Notes: generated from the letters alone by a model not told the origin. A stretch of 64,000 bases of DNA from Ketobacter alkanivorans (GCF_002863865.1 NZ_CP022684.1:4221990-4285989); one strand, 5' to 3'; shown: positions 27,610 to 37,063, numbered from the stretch's first letter. Made by a program: numbers and translations.

Positions 27610-28626
27610 CTACAGAAGCATCATGGCCAGTGCTGCTGCACCGCAAATCAGGCCTGCCAGGCCGAGCATTTTACTGGAATTGATTTTACTGCTGATTTCT
27701 TGTGATAACTGCTCGATAACATTGCCTTTCAGATCGCTGAGTTCTTGCTGGGCGATATCTTGAGCCACTACTCTGCTGACTTCCTCGGCTGCTTCTTTAG
27801 CGGTTTCACCTGCGGCTGCGGCCGATGTGAATTGGGCGATTTTCTTCACTTCTTCAATCAGCTCGGGCGAGGGGCGGCGAGTCGCTTCCAGCGCGTTGTC
27901 GATGCTGGTCTTGCTCTTGCTCACCATCTCGTTGACTTTCTGATTCACTTCTTCCAGGCGGTTGTCAATCATCTCCCCTGCTACGCGTTGGCAGAGGCTG
28001 GTGCCTTGTTCGCGGATCTGGCTGTCCAGGCGGTTGTTGAATTCTGCTCTTAGATCCGATTTGGCACGATCCAGCTCTTGCTTCATTTCTTTCAGAAGTG
28101 CATCGCGGATGGTGTCGGAAAGGGATTTCTGGAACGATTCAAATTTGTCCTCCAACACCTTGCGCACCATGTTCTCCACAACCCGTGTGCTGACACCAAC
28201 GCTTTGGGATTGGGTGGGCTTCGCTTCGGCTGCCTTGGCTTCCTCTTTTGCTACGGTGCCAGGATCCAGCCGATTGAGTATGGCTGCCAGGGTGGCCGCT
28301 GGCGCGGGTTTGGGCAGAATGGCATAGGCGCCAATGGCAATGGCCTGCTGGGCGTAGTCGTTACCTTCTTTGGAGGTGCACATGATAACCGGGATATCTT
28401 TGGTATCCGGGTTGGATTTGATGGCTTTGGTTGCTTCGAAGCCGTCCATTCCTGGCATCAGGTGGTCCATGAAGATGATGTCTGGTGTATTACTGGATAA
28501 GTAATTCAGAGCGTCACCGGCGGATTCAGCAAAATCTGTTTTTATATCCTGCTGTTGCAGCAATTTTTTCAGAGAAAATCGGGCAGATTTTGAATCATCT
28601 ACCACCAATGCATGTTTGATTGACAT
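27610..28626 (-). CDS. Receiver-domain protein with coiled coil and C-terminal membrane anchor (1)
   Basis: About 338 residues. The N-terminal CheY-like receiver (about 3-120) keeps the acidic pair in VVDDSKSAR, the phospho-acceptor Asp in [13 protein letters not shown], the switch Thr in MCTS and the Lys in LPKPA. There is no DNA-binding or enzyme output domain. Instead a long charged helical region (about 150-310) follows, then a hydrophobic end, [19 protein letters not shown], which should anchor it in the inner membrane. ATG at 28626 with AAGAAG upstream is preferred to the GTG two codons earlier. The next gene downstream is a paralogue with the same plan. No histidine kinase lies nearby. 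Function unknown. Confidence 0.88.
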   Translation of the reverse strand: MSIKHALVVDDSKSARFSLKKLLQQQDIKTDFAESAGDALNYLSSNTPDIIFMDHLMPGMDGFEATKAIKSNPDTKDIPVIMCTSKEGNDYAQQAIAIGAYAILPKPAPAATLAAILNRLDPGTVAKEEAKAAEAKPTQSQSVGVSTRVVENMVRKVLEDKFESFQKSLSDTIRDALLKEMKQELDRAKSDLRAEFNNRLDSQIREQGTSLCQRVAGEMIDNRLEEVNQKVNEMVSKSKTSIDNALEATRRPSPELIEEVKKIAQFTSAAAAGETAKEAAEEVSRVVAQDIAQQELSDLKGNVIEQLSQEISSKINSSKMLGLAGLICGAAALAMMLL

Positions 28627-28814
28627 GGGCACTTCTTCTTAAGACGCATTGACGAAAAGGGCATACCTTCCAGTATATACGGAAATCCGGTTTCTGCCCG
28701 TCATGGCATTCAACTAAATTATTGTAAACTATGACAAACTTTGCCAGCGATGAGAATCAATTATGTCTATTGAGTAAGATTTTGGGGTTTGCAGGTGTCT
28801 CTGGCGAGGGTTGG

Positions 28815-29687
28815 CTACCCCGTGGGCCAGGAAAAAAGCGCTATCAGCAGGATGCCGCACGCTATCCATACCGGCAGGTTGCTCCAGTAGCTTGAGCGTA
28901 ATCGGGTCAAAAGCTGTTGTAGCGGTGTGTCGGTGGAGGCTGATTTACCGACGGCGTCGGGCTGGGGCAGGCTTTGGTTTAGCTGCTGTTGGATTTCCTG
29001 CTGAAATGCCCGTTGTTCATCCTTCATATCCTGTAACAGCACGTCCAGCTTGGCGGTCATATGCTGGCGCAGTTCCAGGTTCATTTTGTGCAGTTTACTG
29101 TCGGTGATGGTGTGGATCAGGTTGGAAAGCGCTGGTGCGGGCTGGCTCTCTTGCTGGGTGTGGTTGCGTCTGATGGATTCGTCAACCTCCTTGAGTAGCT
29201 CGTCGTGGAGCAGTTCAATTTGTCGCTCCATGTTGAAGGACAGATGATCCCTTAATGATGACAACTCCTTATTGATACTGAGGGCCAGCTGATCCTCTGT
29301 GTCTTCAGTGGAATAGGGGGGCGGCACGATCTTCTCCAGAGCGTTGGCAATTTTGGTCCAGGTGGCGGGTTTGGGGATGATGCCTGAAGCCCCTTGATCC
29401 ATGGCGAGCTGTTGGTAGTCGGGATCGCTTTGGCTGGTATACATGATGACCGGAATGGAGGCTGTGGCCGGGTCTTTGCGCATCACTTTTACCGCGTCCA
29501 GCCCCGTCATACCGGGCATGGTGTGATCCATAAAGACCACGTCAGGACGGTGACTGCGCAGATATTTCAGTGCAGCGGAACCAGATTCGATCATATGGAC
29601 TTTGGCACCTTTGCGTTCCAGGAGCCGCTTTAACACGGTGCGGGCGGAGGGGGAATCATCCACCACGAGGGTTTGCAGTGCTGTCAT
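28815..29687 (-). CDS. Receiver-domain protein with coiled coil and C-terminal membrane anchor (2)
   Basis: A 290-residue paralogue of the preceding protein. The receiver (about 1-120) is intact: VVDDSPSAR, VVFMDHTMPGMTG with the phospho-Asp, MYTS and IPKPA. A shorter helical, Gln-rich and Glu-rich region follows (about 130-260), and the protein ends in one hydrophobic segment, WIACGILLIALFSW. The two genes are 189 nt apart in the same direction and probably arose by tandem duplication. Partners and output are unknown. Confidence 0.88.
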   Translation of the reverse strand: MTALQTLVVDDSPSARTVLKRLLERKGAKVHMIESGSAALKYLRSHRPDVVFMDHTMPGMTGLDAVKVMRKDPATASIPVIMYTSQSDPDYQQLAMDQGASGIIPKPATWTKIANALEKIVPPPYSTEDTEDQLALSINKELSSLRDHLSFNMERQIELLHDELLKEVDESIRRNHTQQESQPAPALSNLIHTITDSKLHKMNLELRQHMTAKLDVLLQDMKDEQRAFQQEIQQQLNQSLPQPDAVGKSASTDTPLQQLLTRLRSSYWSNLPVWIACGILLIALFSWPTG

Positions 29688-29780
29688 AACCTGAGTGCCA
29701 TTGTTTTTGTTATAGAGGCGTTTCGCCCGGTTACTGCTAGTTATTGTTCTACTGCACTTGCTTCAGTATGAGTCATGATG

Positions 29781-30152
29781 CTATTTGCGCAAGTTATCGT
29801 GATTTTTCTGTTCAATTGCGGCCAGCAGGAGCTTGATGTTCATGGCGTTGGCTTTGTAGCCTGCGTCTAAAAAATCACCCACTACAGGGATCAGGCCGAT
29901 CAGAAAATCCACAATGATGTTGCCCAGCATTTTCCACATCACGCTTCCACTTATATTATATTTTCGGGCTGCAACCAAGATGAAAAGCGACATGCATGCG
30001 GTCAACAGGTCGCCGGCCACTGGGATTAGGCCAAGTATGAAATCCCAGCCCAATCGGATGCGGGTAAACGGTACTCTGAACTGGTCGTCCAGCAGGTAGG
30101 CGAGCTTTTTCAGTGAGTCCAGCGAGTAGATTCCTCCCGGTTGGCTTTGCAT
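29781..30152 (-). CDS. DUF4112 membrane protein
   Basis: A 123-residue protein matching DUF4112: LDSLKKLAYLLDDQFRVP at the start, then the twin segments FILGLIPVAGDLLTACMSLFILV and FLIGLIPVVGDFLDAGYKAN. The repeated GLIPVxGD motif is the family signature. Two membrane segments are expected. No biochemical role is established for the family. Confidence 0.88.
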   Translation of the reverse strand: MQSQPGGIYSLDSLKKLAYLLDDQFRVPFTRIRLGWDFILGLIPVAGDLLTACMSLFILVAARKYNISGSVMWKMLGNIIVDFLIGLIPVVGDFLDAGYKANAMNIKLLLAAIEQKNHDNLRK

Positions 30153-30225
30153 GTTGTAACACCTTGGTTTTTAATGGGCTGATTGCTTTATCATACCAAT
30201 TTTACTGATGGTTACGGGAAGTGTT

Positions 30226-31380
30226 ATGTCATCGATTGAAGTTCACGGAAGCTGTGATCCCCGCTTTGAAGCTCTGCGGGATGCCTTTGCAGGTGTACAT
30301 GAAGAGTTTAATGAGCAGGGGTCATCCTGTGCTGTTTACTGGCAGGGTGAGTTGGTGGCTAATCTTTGGGCGGGTCAAAGAAATAGTGATGCAGAGCCGT
30401 GGCAGCAGGATACGTTGGTTAATGTGTTCTCTGTGAGTAAGGCGGTGACGGCAATCTGTGCGCAGCGGGCCGTTGATCTGGGGTTATTGGATCTGGACCG
30501 GCCGGTGGCTGATTATTGGCCTGAATACGGCTGCAATGGTAAGAAGCGAACTCTGGTTAAGTGGATGTTGAATCATAAGGCGGGTCAGCCTGCGATGAAA
30601 ACGCCCCTGCCCGGTGAGGCGATCTATGATTGGGAGCGGATGGTGGAAACCCTTGCGGCTGAAGAGCCTTGGTGGGAGCCAGGTACTCAGCACGGTTACC
30701 ATATGATCAGTTATGGCTGGTTGGTGGGTGAGGTGTTCCGTCGGGCCGTTGGCGTCAGCGTGGGCAACTTCCTGCGAGAGGAAATCGCAGGCCCGCTGGG
30801 GTTGGATATGCACCTGGGCGTTGCTGACGTGGATTTTCCTCGGGTTGCCGGTTTGCAGGCGGCCGCGCAGCTGCCGGAGGCGGGACGTGTGAGTTTGTTT
30901 AACCATGTTATGAGCAACCCCACAAGCATCACGGCGGCGGCGCTGACCAATCCCATGACCATTATGAATGGGGCGAATACTGATGAGTGGCGCAGAGCAG
31001 AGATACCTTCAGCCAATCTGCACGCAACCGCTTCCGCACTGGCTACGCTGTTTGGCAAGGTGGCCGGGCGAGAGGGTGTGATCTCGGATGCGGCATTAAC
31101 GCGCTGCTATCTTGAGGAAAGTAATGGCGAAGATCCCGTGTTGCTTACCAATACTCGATTTGGGCCTGGATTCATGCTGCAGCAACCCGGCAGTGTGGAG
31201 GCTGAGTTCGGTCCGGGCAGTAATGCCTTCGGCCATCCCGGGGCTGGTGGAGCGCTGGCCTTTGCTGATCCCGATCAGGATCTTGGCTTTGCTTACACCA
31301 TGAATCAATTGGGTCCGTACGTGCTGATTGATCCTCGTCCGCGCAAGCTGATTGATGCGCTCTATCGCTGTATCCGCTAG
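30226..31380 (+). CDS. Serine hydrolase of the beta-lactamase (class C/EstB-like) family
   Basis: About 384 residues, with the SxxK nucleophile motif FSVSK near residue 70 and a candidate YxN-region Tyr in HMISYGW near 164. The C-terminal FGHPGAGG (near 342) corresponds to the HxG or KTG-like motif. The family includes carboxylesterases and transesterases; no signal peptide is visible, so an intracellular esterase is more likely than a beta-lactamase. The ATG at 30226 has GGGAAG just upstream and is preferred to the ATG at 30208. Its TAG stop forms a CTAG overlap with the opposing CDGSH gene. Confidence 0.88.
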   Translation: MSSIEVHGSCDPRFEALRDAFAGVHEEFNEQGSSCAVYWQGELVANLWAGQRNSDAEPWQQDTLVNVFSVSKAVTAICAQRAVDLGLLDLDRPVADYWPEYGCNGKKRTLVKWMLNHKAGQPAMKTPLPGEAIYDWERMVETLAAEEPWWEPGTQHGYHMISYGWLVGEVFRRAVGVSVGNFLREEIAGPLGLDMHLGVADVDFPRVAGLQAAAQLPEAGRVSLFNHVMSNPTSITAAALTNPMTIMNGANTDEWRRAEIPSANLHATASALATLFGKVAGREGVISDAALTRCYLEESNGEDPVLLTNTRFGPGFMLQQPGSVEAEFGPGSNAFGHPGAGGALAFADPDQDLGFAYTMNQLGPYVLIDPRPRKLIDALYRCIR

Positions 31381-31661
31381 ATATCGTCGGCAGGATGCTG
31401 GGCTGTAAATTGTTGATGGCTGCGGCCATCGCACAGCGGCCCTTTACTGCTGTGTTTACAGCCGCAAAAGAAGTAAATCTGATCTTTTGATGGATTGACT
31501 CTTACCGGAGAGAAGCCGGTATCTTTGTGGCTGCCATCGCAAAAGGGTTGGCGTGCGCTGAGCCCGCAGCTGCACCACCACAAATCCTGCCCTTTTTTGA
31601 TGGGGGTGGGAAAGGGCAGCGCACTGGCTACCCTGGGGCTGAGTTTGTCTTGCTCAGGCAC
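31377..31661 (-). CDS. CDGSH-type iron-sulfur protein
   Basis: A small protein of about 94 residues with two CDGSH-like motifs, each expected to hold a 2Fe-2S cluster by three Cys and one His: CSCGLSARQPFCDGSH (near 31-46) and CGCKHSSKGPLCDGRSH (near 68-84). The second has an inserted Arg before Ser-His. The chosen start is the GTG at 31661, which overlaps the efpL stop (GTGCCTGA); longer readings would run back inside efpL. It is probably translationally coupled to efpL. The role is likely redox or Fe-S related, not more precisely known. Confidence 0.85.
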   Translation of the reverse strand: MPEQDKLSPRVASALPFPTPIKKGQDLWWCSCGLSARQPFCDGSHKDTGFSPVRVNPSKDQIYFFCGCKHSSKGPLCDGRSHQQFTAQHPADDI

Positions 31662-32220
31662 GGGACACGTACTTGCCCGTGACAGTGCTGACTTTGATGT
31701 GCTCCCCTGACTCAATGTATTCAGGCACCTGTACTTCCAGCCCGGTACTGAGAGTGGCGGGCTTGGTACGGTTGGTGGCGGAAGCATTTTTCATATTGGG
31801 AGCAGTGTCCACAATTTCCAGCACCACATGTTGGGGTAGCTCGATTCCGACACAGTGTTCTTCAACGATTAGCCCCTGAATGCCTTCCAGGTTGTCGGTC
31901 AGGTAGAGAATTTGCTCTTCGATGATGTCTCGGTCCAGGGGATGCTGGCTGTAATCCTCTTTATCCATGAAGATATAGCTGTCACCCTCTTGATACAGAA
32001 ACTGTACCGCACGGCGGCTGAAATCCACCAGCTTGAGCATGTCATCACCGGTGAAGGTTTCATCGTGCTTTTGATGGGTCTGGGCGTGATTGAAACGCAT
32101 TTTGTAGAGTGTGGCGGCACCGCGGGCAGACGGGCTGCGCACTTCGATGTGTTTGACGATATAGGGTTGGTCGTTAATGGAGACAACCGCTCCTTTTTTA
32201 ATATCACAAGCCTTTGGCAT
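31654..32220 (-). CDS. efpL: Elongation factor P-like protein EfpL (YeiP)
   Basis: This 188-residue EF-P paralogue has the three-domain tRNA-shaped fold and helps ribosomes that stall at difficult proline-containing motifs. The EfpL signature is the tip loop SPSARGAATLYKMRF (near 29-43), with Arg in place of the modified Lys of EF-P. Also diagnostic are FMDKEDY (near 84) and NRTKPATLSTGLEVQVPEY (near 149-167). Length and motifs closely follow E. coli YeiP. The CDGSH gene begins inside its stop codon. Confidence 0.95.
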   Translation of the reverse strand: MPKACDIKKGAVVSINDQPYIVKHIEVRSPSARGAATLYKMRFNHAQTHQKHDETFTGDDMLKLVDFSRRAVQFLYQEGDSYIFMDKEDYSQHPLDRDIIEEQILYLTDNLEGIQGLIVEEHCVGIELPQHVVLEIVDTAPNMKNASATNRTKPATLSTGLEVQVPEYIESGEHIKVSTVTGKYVSRA

Positions 32221-32251
32221 GATGAGATCGCCTGTCTGGGTCGTTAGAGAA

Positions 32252-32275
32252 GGCCTGCGGCGAGCGCCGCAGGCC
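32252..32275 (-). terminator. Strong GC hairpin between DUF445 gene and efpL
   Basis: GGCCTGCGGC (32252-32261) and GCCGCAGGCC (32266-32275) form a perfect 10-bp stem with a GAGC loop, 20 nt after the DUF445 stop and 32 nt before the efpL start. On the minus strand the following tract is only TTCTCT, so termination may be imperfect. The plus side has CGAATTTTT. Confidence 0.65.
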
Positions 32276-32294
32276 CGAATTTTTCAATGCAGAA

Positions 32295-33515
32295 TCAGAG
32301 ATAGAGTAGTAGCCATTGCAGGATACCCGCCAGTGCTCCCAGCCAGAATCCACCAATGCCGCCAATGATGGACAGCGGCTCCAGAATGCGCTTTAACTGA
32401 GCATAGAACAGGCGATCAGACATCCTGGCCAGGCGCTGCTTGAGGTGGATCTCCACAACGGCGGCGCGCTCCTGATTGAAAAGCTCTTCTTCAAGGGGCT
32501 CGATAATGGCGTCTGTCAGTTTGTCAGTGAGGGTTCGCTTCAGCTCCAGATAGCCGATGGGGCCAACCGTAAGCTGTACAAAGGTGCGCACGTTGATGTC
32601 TTCCACCAGTATCGATACGCGCTTGCGAATAATGGTGCGAGTGTGACGAGAGCGGCTGCCGTTCAGCAAAGCACCGAAAATATTCTGCACCGACAGTACG
32701 GAATGGGCGAGTAGCTTGGCCAGCTCTTCATCTTGCGCCTGACGAACCTTTGCGTAGGGGCTGCGAATCTTCCAGCGACCCAGTGTGATGGGCTTATAGG
32801 GGTAACGAATCCAGCGCTGGCATATCCAAAAGAAGAAAAAGACGCTCATGGCACCGCTTACCGCCCAATAATAAATACTGCTGGCCTGCACTAAAATGGC
32901 GATAACCACCTGGAAGCACCCCACGGTAAAGCCCATAACCGCGCAGAAACGGGCGATGCTGTCGAAGGTGCGCCGGCTGAGGATGTCGTAGATGCGTTTG
33001 AGGGTGCCGGGTTGCTGTTTTTCGGCCTGCTTCAGTAAGCGCTCATAGGAGAGAATGCGAGTCAGGCCGTCTCCCAGCTCTTCGATGATGTCATCGATGA
33101 TGCGAGGCAGCAGGCGGTGTGCCCGTACGTAGAAACGATTTTTAACCAGTACAGGAAGGTTCTCCCACATCACGGCGTTATTTTCGTTCATCACATCATC
33201 AATGATGCCGTCAATCTGAGGGCGCAGGTTGCTGAGTTGGTGGGTAATGATCTTTTCGGGGCCGATATGCTCGAAGATTTGCTGCAGACCGGAGAGCTTT
33301 TCAAGCAGCTCTTTGGACCAGTGATTGGTGTACAGCAAGCTGTTGGCGTAAAAATAGCCTTGCCAGCCCATAACTGGCTTGATACCGACGAAGTATCGAG
33401 GCCATAGGGCAAGTAGACGGGCCAGTCGGCCAACGCACCAGCCAGCGGTTGCCATCAGTAATGGCAACAGCACAGGAACGTAGCTGATCAAGCTTTCCGG
33501 GGATAGCGCACTCAT
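32295..33515 (-). CDS. DUF445 family membrane protein (1)
   Basis: A 406-residue protein of the DUF445 family (YheB-like): an N-terminal membrane segment (LLPLLMATAGWCVGRLARLLAL), a WQGYFYANSLLYTNH region, central segments near 195-235, and a C-terminal LEPLSIIGGIGGFWLGALAGILQWLLLYL hairpin. The middle has long amphipathic helices. It is a diverged paralogue of the next gene upstream, lacking the usual GWxTNxLAIxLxFxP start motif. Function not established. Confidence 0.85.
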   Translation of the reverse strand: MSALSPESLISYVPVLLPLLMATAGWCVGRLARLLALWPRYFVGIKPVMGWQGYFYANSLLYTNHWSKELLEKLSGLQQIFEHIGPEKIITHQLSNLRPQIDGIIDDVMNENNAVMWENLPVLVKNRFYVRAHRLLPRIIDDIIEELGDGLTRILSYERLLKQAEKQQPGTLKRIYDILSRRTFDSIARFCAVMGFTVGCFQVVIAILVQASSIYYWAVSGAMSVFFFFWICQRWIRYPYKPITLGRWKIRSPYAKVRQAQDEELAKLLAHSVLSVQNIFGALLNGSRSRHTRTIIRKRVSILVEDINVRTFVQLTVGPIGYLELKRTLTDKLTDAIIEPLEEELFNQERAAVVEIHLKQRLARMSDRLFYAQLKRILEPLSIIGGIGGFWLGALAGILQWLLLYL

Positions 33516-33800
33516 GCTTGCGCAAAACCTCCAGGTCTCATGGACTCTTCTCCTAATGTGTGCGCTCTTGGGATCGGGAGAGCCAACTGCAATGGAACCG
33601 GTGAGGTACCTATAGCTGAAATGGCGCGGCGCATCGGATGCCTGTAATTATGGTTATATTTGGCTCAGCAGGCGCTGATAGCCCGGTAAAGCCGGGTTCT
33701 TATATTACTTAAAAAGCCAGCGCATTGTAGGACAAATTTCGTGGCTAATGCGTTGGCTCCATTGTAGGTTTTTTGTGTCAAAAAGAACAATGCACCGTAT

Positions 33801-35036
33801 TTAGACACCCGCGAACATGAAGAACAGCTGGGCGAATCCAGCCAGCAGACCCAGAACACCCCCCATTGTGATCAGAATCCACTCATCTTCCTGGAAGGCG
33901 GGCCGTAATAGCTCCTGAAACTCTTCAGAAGACATGGCTTGCATGCGGGTGCGGAACATCATCTCCACAACCTTGCCGCGTTCTTTGCTGAAGATGGGAT
34001 CATCGAAAGAGGCCAGGGACATTTCGATGGTTTTTTCCTCAATGGTGCGTTTCAGGTCGACGAAACCTTCAGGCCCTACGGTGAGCTGGGCCACGGTTTT
34101 GACCATGCCGCCATCGATCACCGGGCGCATGTGCTTTTTCAGCATAGCTTTGGCGCGATCGGCTTTGGGGCCGCGGAAAATCTCATTCATGATATGCCCA
34201 ATGGTGAGAATTTCGGCAGTGATGATTCGGCAAAATACCTCGGATACTGCGTTCTGCCTGCTCAGAAACAGGCCTTGCACGGTGGGGCCGAATGGCGTCA
34301 ATTTGGTGGGATTCAGTGGGCGGAAGATCAGGTTCAGCGCCAGCCAGTTGGTGGCCAGCCCAACCAAAAGGCCAAAGGCAGGCAGAATCAGCCAGTCTTT
34401 GTTATGCCACCAGACGAACATCTGCACAACGCCGAACAGGAAACCGAAGAAGGCCCCGGAGTTGATCACGAATTTGAACTCGGTTTCGCCGCATTCCCAG
34501 AACACGCGATTCAGCATGTCCTTATCTTCGGAGAGCTTCTTGATGATCAGGTCTTTCGGGTCAATGAGATCTTCGATATTGGCGTGCATATCCTCGATCA
34601 GATTATCCATCATCTCGGGCAGTTGACGCCGGGCGCGATTATAGGCGCGGTTTTTAAGTACGTTGGGCAGGTTTTCCCACAATACGGCGTTGCGCTCGGC
34701 CATGATGTCATCGGTCAGTTCTTCGATGCGGGCGTCGGCCACTTTGATGATGTGGTGGGCAATCTTTTCAGGTTCGAACTCGTCGAAGATCTCCTGCATG
34801 GTGCTGATCTTATCGAGGGTGTTTTCCACCACGATACCAGCCATTTTCTTCCCTTTTTTGGGGATGATGCCCTGCCAGCCCAGCCAGGGCGGAATGCCGA
34901 TGAATTTAATCGGATAGAATGTGAGCTGAATCGCTAACCAATTGGTAGTCCAGCCAACAATTGCCGCAACAAACGGAATGCTGATGTATTTCCAAAAATC
35001 GGGGTGATTTACAAACTCGTTGTAAAACTCAAGCAT
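33801..35036 (-). CDS. DUF445 family membrane protein (2)
   Basis: A 411-residue typical DUF445 member. The N-terminal GWTTNWLAIQLTFYPIKFIGIPPWLGWQG (near 28-56) is the family hallmark, and its internal repeat GLATNWLALNLIFRPL occurs near 225. The intervening region predicts long helices, and the C-terminus is a hydrophobic hairpin ending near FMFAGV. It keeps both family motifs, unlike its downstream neighbour. The two genes are 285 nt apart on the same strand. Function not established. Confidence 0.9.
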   Translation of the reverse strand: MLEFYNEFVNHPDFWKYISIPFVAAIVGWTTNWLAIQLTFYPIKFIGIPPWLGWQGIIPKKGKKMAGIVVENTLDKISTMQEIFDEFEPEKIAHHIIKVADARIEELTDDIMAERNAVLWENLPNVLKNRAYNRARRQLPEMMDNLIEDMHANIEDLIDPKDLIIKKLSEDKDMLNRVFWECGETEFKFVINSGAFFGFLFGVVQMFVWWHNKDWLILPAFGLLVGLATNWLALNLIFRPLNPTKLTPFGPTVQGLFLSRQNAVSEVFCRIITAEILTIGHIMNEIFRGPKADRAKAMLKKHMRPVIDGGMVKTVAQLTVGPEGFVDLKRTIEEKTIEMSLASFDDPIFSKERGKVVEMMFRTRMQAMSSEEFQELLRPAFQEDEWILITMGGVLGLLAGFAQLFFMFAGV

Positions 35037-35329
35037 CGAGTGATGTTCCCTAACAAAGTGTGCTCAGGTGCAAGGTCAAAGCGACCCTGACGTCCCTGAA
35101 TTCCCATACTGTAATTTTGTTAAGCCGACAACAAACTGACAACAATTGGCCTACTATAGACGCACATGCGAAAGTCAAATAAATGGCATAATGGCCAAAA
35201 AAACCGGCTTATTATACCTTGCTAAATGAATAAATCTTGAGATTTTTGAGATTAATTCACACAGCTTCGGGATGGTGGTAAAGTCGATCAATTGCCGATA
35301 AATAATAAAACAATCGATTGGGAAATAAC

Positions 35330-36103
35330 TTGGCTATAGCGTCAGAAAACGAAGAATCCATGGTTCGTTACCTTGTGATGGAGGTGCTGGAAGCTGCTGT
35401 GAATCTGGCGCTGTCCCATGAGCCTGAGGCCCAGGAGCGCTTGCAGGATCACGTTGGCCGGGTATTGCGAATCAAAACCACTGCGCCGGACTGGATGGTG
35501 TTTGTGGCCGTCTGTGAGGACGGTGTGCAGTTGTTTTTGGAATACGAAGATACCGTGGATTCTCGCATTACCTTACCCACTTCGTTACTGACCCAATACG
35601 TTTTGGGCAGCAGTGCCGACAGCGTGCTGGAGGCGGAGGGCGTGCGGGTTAGCGGCGATCTGGAGTTTCTCAACGATATGCTGCATATCGCGTTGGAGTT
35701 CAGTATCTGGAGTCTGGCGAAGCGGGTGTTGAATGGCTGGTTGCCAGAGTTTGAAGGCTTTGCGGGGCTGATTGAGGCCTTAAAGAACAATGATCCCGCC
35801 TGGATCGTACGCTTGGAGCATTTGCCTCAGTTGGCCAACGAAACGCTGATGGCTGTGCGCGCCCAGGGAGAGTTACAGCAGCAGCAAATTCGTGAAATTG
35901 AAGCAATCAAGCAGCAATTGGCGGCCGATCGTCGGGCTAACCGTATCAGTACTGTGATTGGGTTTTGTCTGCTGGTTGTGGCGTTCCTGGCACATAACGG
36001 CTATTTGAAGGTGCCCCAGCTCGAGTCCATTTCCATGGATACGCTGGTGCTGGTGATCATTTCAATGGTGATTTTAATCCCTCGGATGATCAGCGGGCGC
36101 TGA
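35330..36103 (+). CDS. Unrecognised protein with coiled coil and C-terminal membrane segment
   Basis: About 257 residues. The N-terminal two-thirds is soluble and acidic (LVMEVLEAAVNLALSHEPEAQ), a coiled-coil stretch follows (LQQQQIREIEAIKQQLAADRR, near 185-205), and two hydrophobic segments close the protein (VIGFCLLVVAFLAHNGYL and TLVLVIISMVILIPRMI). The start is uncertain: TTG at 35330 with GGGA upstream, TTG at 35318, or ATG at 35360. No family was recognised. Its stop directly abuts the stop of the opposing gene. Confidence 0.7.
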   Translation: MAIASENEESMVRYLVMEVLEAAVNLALSHEPEAQERLQDHVGRVLRIKTTAPDWMVFVAVCEDGVQLFLEYEDTVDSRITLPTSLLTQYVLGSSADSVLEAEGVRVSGDLEFLNDMLHIALEFSIWSLAKRVLNGWLPEFEGFAGLIEALKNNDPAWIVRLEHLPQLANETLMAVRAQGELQQQQIREIEAIKQQLAADRRANRISTVIGFCLLVVAFLAHNGYLKVPQLESISMDTLVLVIISMVILIPRMISGR

Positions 36104-36460
36104 TCAATCATCGTCAAGCGGTGTTCCCCCAGGGCGGCGACCGGTGCCACGGGTACGGGCAGGGCGGGTGGCCATTTTCAAGCTATCACCCATGAGATCC
36201 AGCCCGGTTTTTGCGATGGTACGAGTGGTGTCCCGCAGCATTTCCTTTGATGGCAAAGATTTAAAGCCTTCCAGCACGCCCTGTTTTACTCTGGCTTCGA
36301 TTTCCGGGCCCACTTCTGCTTTAAAGCGCTCGATCGCTTCGCTTACCCCCGCGTCGTAGTGGTGTTTGAGCCGTTTCTGAAAGATGAAATGAGCGATGCC
36401 CAGCGTCAGCAGGCTGCTGAGGAGGGCGGTGGCAATGATGGTGAGTAAGGTATAGGCCAT
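36104..36460 (-). CDS. Small single-pass membrane protein beside phasin
   Basis: A 118-residue protein with one N-terminal membrane segment (LLTIIATALLSSLLTLGIAHFIF) followed by a helical charged region and a basic, Gly/Pro-rich tail ending in DDD. It starts 4 nt after the phasin stop, so the two are one operon. The unit KHHYDAGVSEAIERFKAEVGPEIEARVKQGV is strongly amphipathic. It may anchor or position the phasin or granules; that is a guess from adjacency. Confidence 0.75.
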   Translation of the reverse strand: MAYTLLTIIATALLSSLLTLGIAHFIFQKRLKHHYDAGVSEAIERFKAEVGPEIEARVKQGVLEGFKSLPSKEMLRDTTRTIAKTGLDLMGDSLKMATRPARTRGTGRRPGGTPLDDD

Positions 36461-36464
36461 AGTG

Positions 36465-36833
36465 TCAGTCGTCGTGATTCAGTTCGTCGCAGATCTTATC
36501 CAGGGCCGCGGCAAGGCGATCAATTTTTTCGTTCAGCAGATCCAGATCCGATCTGCGGCTGATGCCCAGCCTGCCGAGGGTGGAGGATACGCGCATATCA
36601 AAGGCGCGCTCGATACGGTCCATGGTCTGGTTGGCGCGCACCTTCAGCTCATCCAGACGTGAATCGGGTGCTACCTCAATATCCTTGGTGTGGTTGATGC
36701 GCTCAAAGACCTGCCCTTTGCCCACCAACTCTTCAAACGCTTCGCTACCTTGCTCCTGGATCATGGAATAGGCACCCAGACCGGCGAGCCAAATTTTATT
36801 GGAATTGCGCTTGATGTCGTCGGTTTTACTCAT
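36465..36833 (-). CDS. PhaI/PhaF-type phasin (polyhydroxyalkanoate granule-associated protein)
   Basis: A 122-residue phasin of the PF05597 type: KIWLAGLGAYSMIQEQGSEAFEELVGKG (near 13-40) is the characteristic start, followed by amphipathic helices and a C-terminal leucine-rich coiled coil (LLNEKIDRLAAALDKI). It lacks the Lys/Ala-rich histone-like tail of PhaF, so it matches PhaI. It would coat storage granules. No PHA synthase is in this window; in this organism it might act on PHA or neutral-lipid droplets. Confidence 0.88.
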   Translation of the reverse strand: MSKTDDIKRNSNKIWLAGLGAYSMIQEQGSEAFEELVGKGQVFERINHTKDIEVAPDSRLDELKVRANQTMDRIERAFDMRVSSTLGRLGISRRSDLDLLNEKIDRLAAALDKICDELNHDD

Positions 36834-37063
36834 GGAATAATCCTTTGCTCCTGGAAAAGACGTTGCCAGTGTGAATCAGTTTCTTGTAGGGCATCGTTAA
36901 TGGTAACACCGGAATCGCAATGGCGCTAAATTGGCCATTAAGGTGATTAGGCAATTTTATTGTTATAGTAGCCCTATAGCCGAAAAATGTTGGCTTGAGT
37001 TGGCTTATACGCTATTTGCAAAAGCCGCTTAGGTCAACTGCAATTGTTAATTGGAGAATCGCC

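Noticed and set aside
33939..34937. Plus-strand open frame opposite the DUF445 gene
   Set aside because: It is His/Gly/Phe-rich low-quality coding and opposite a strongly supported family member.
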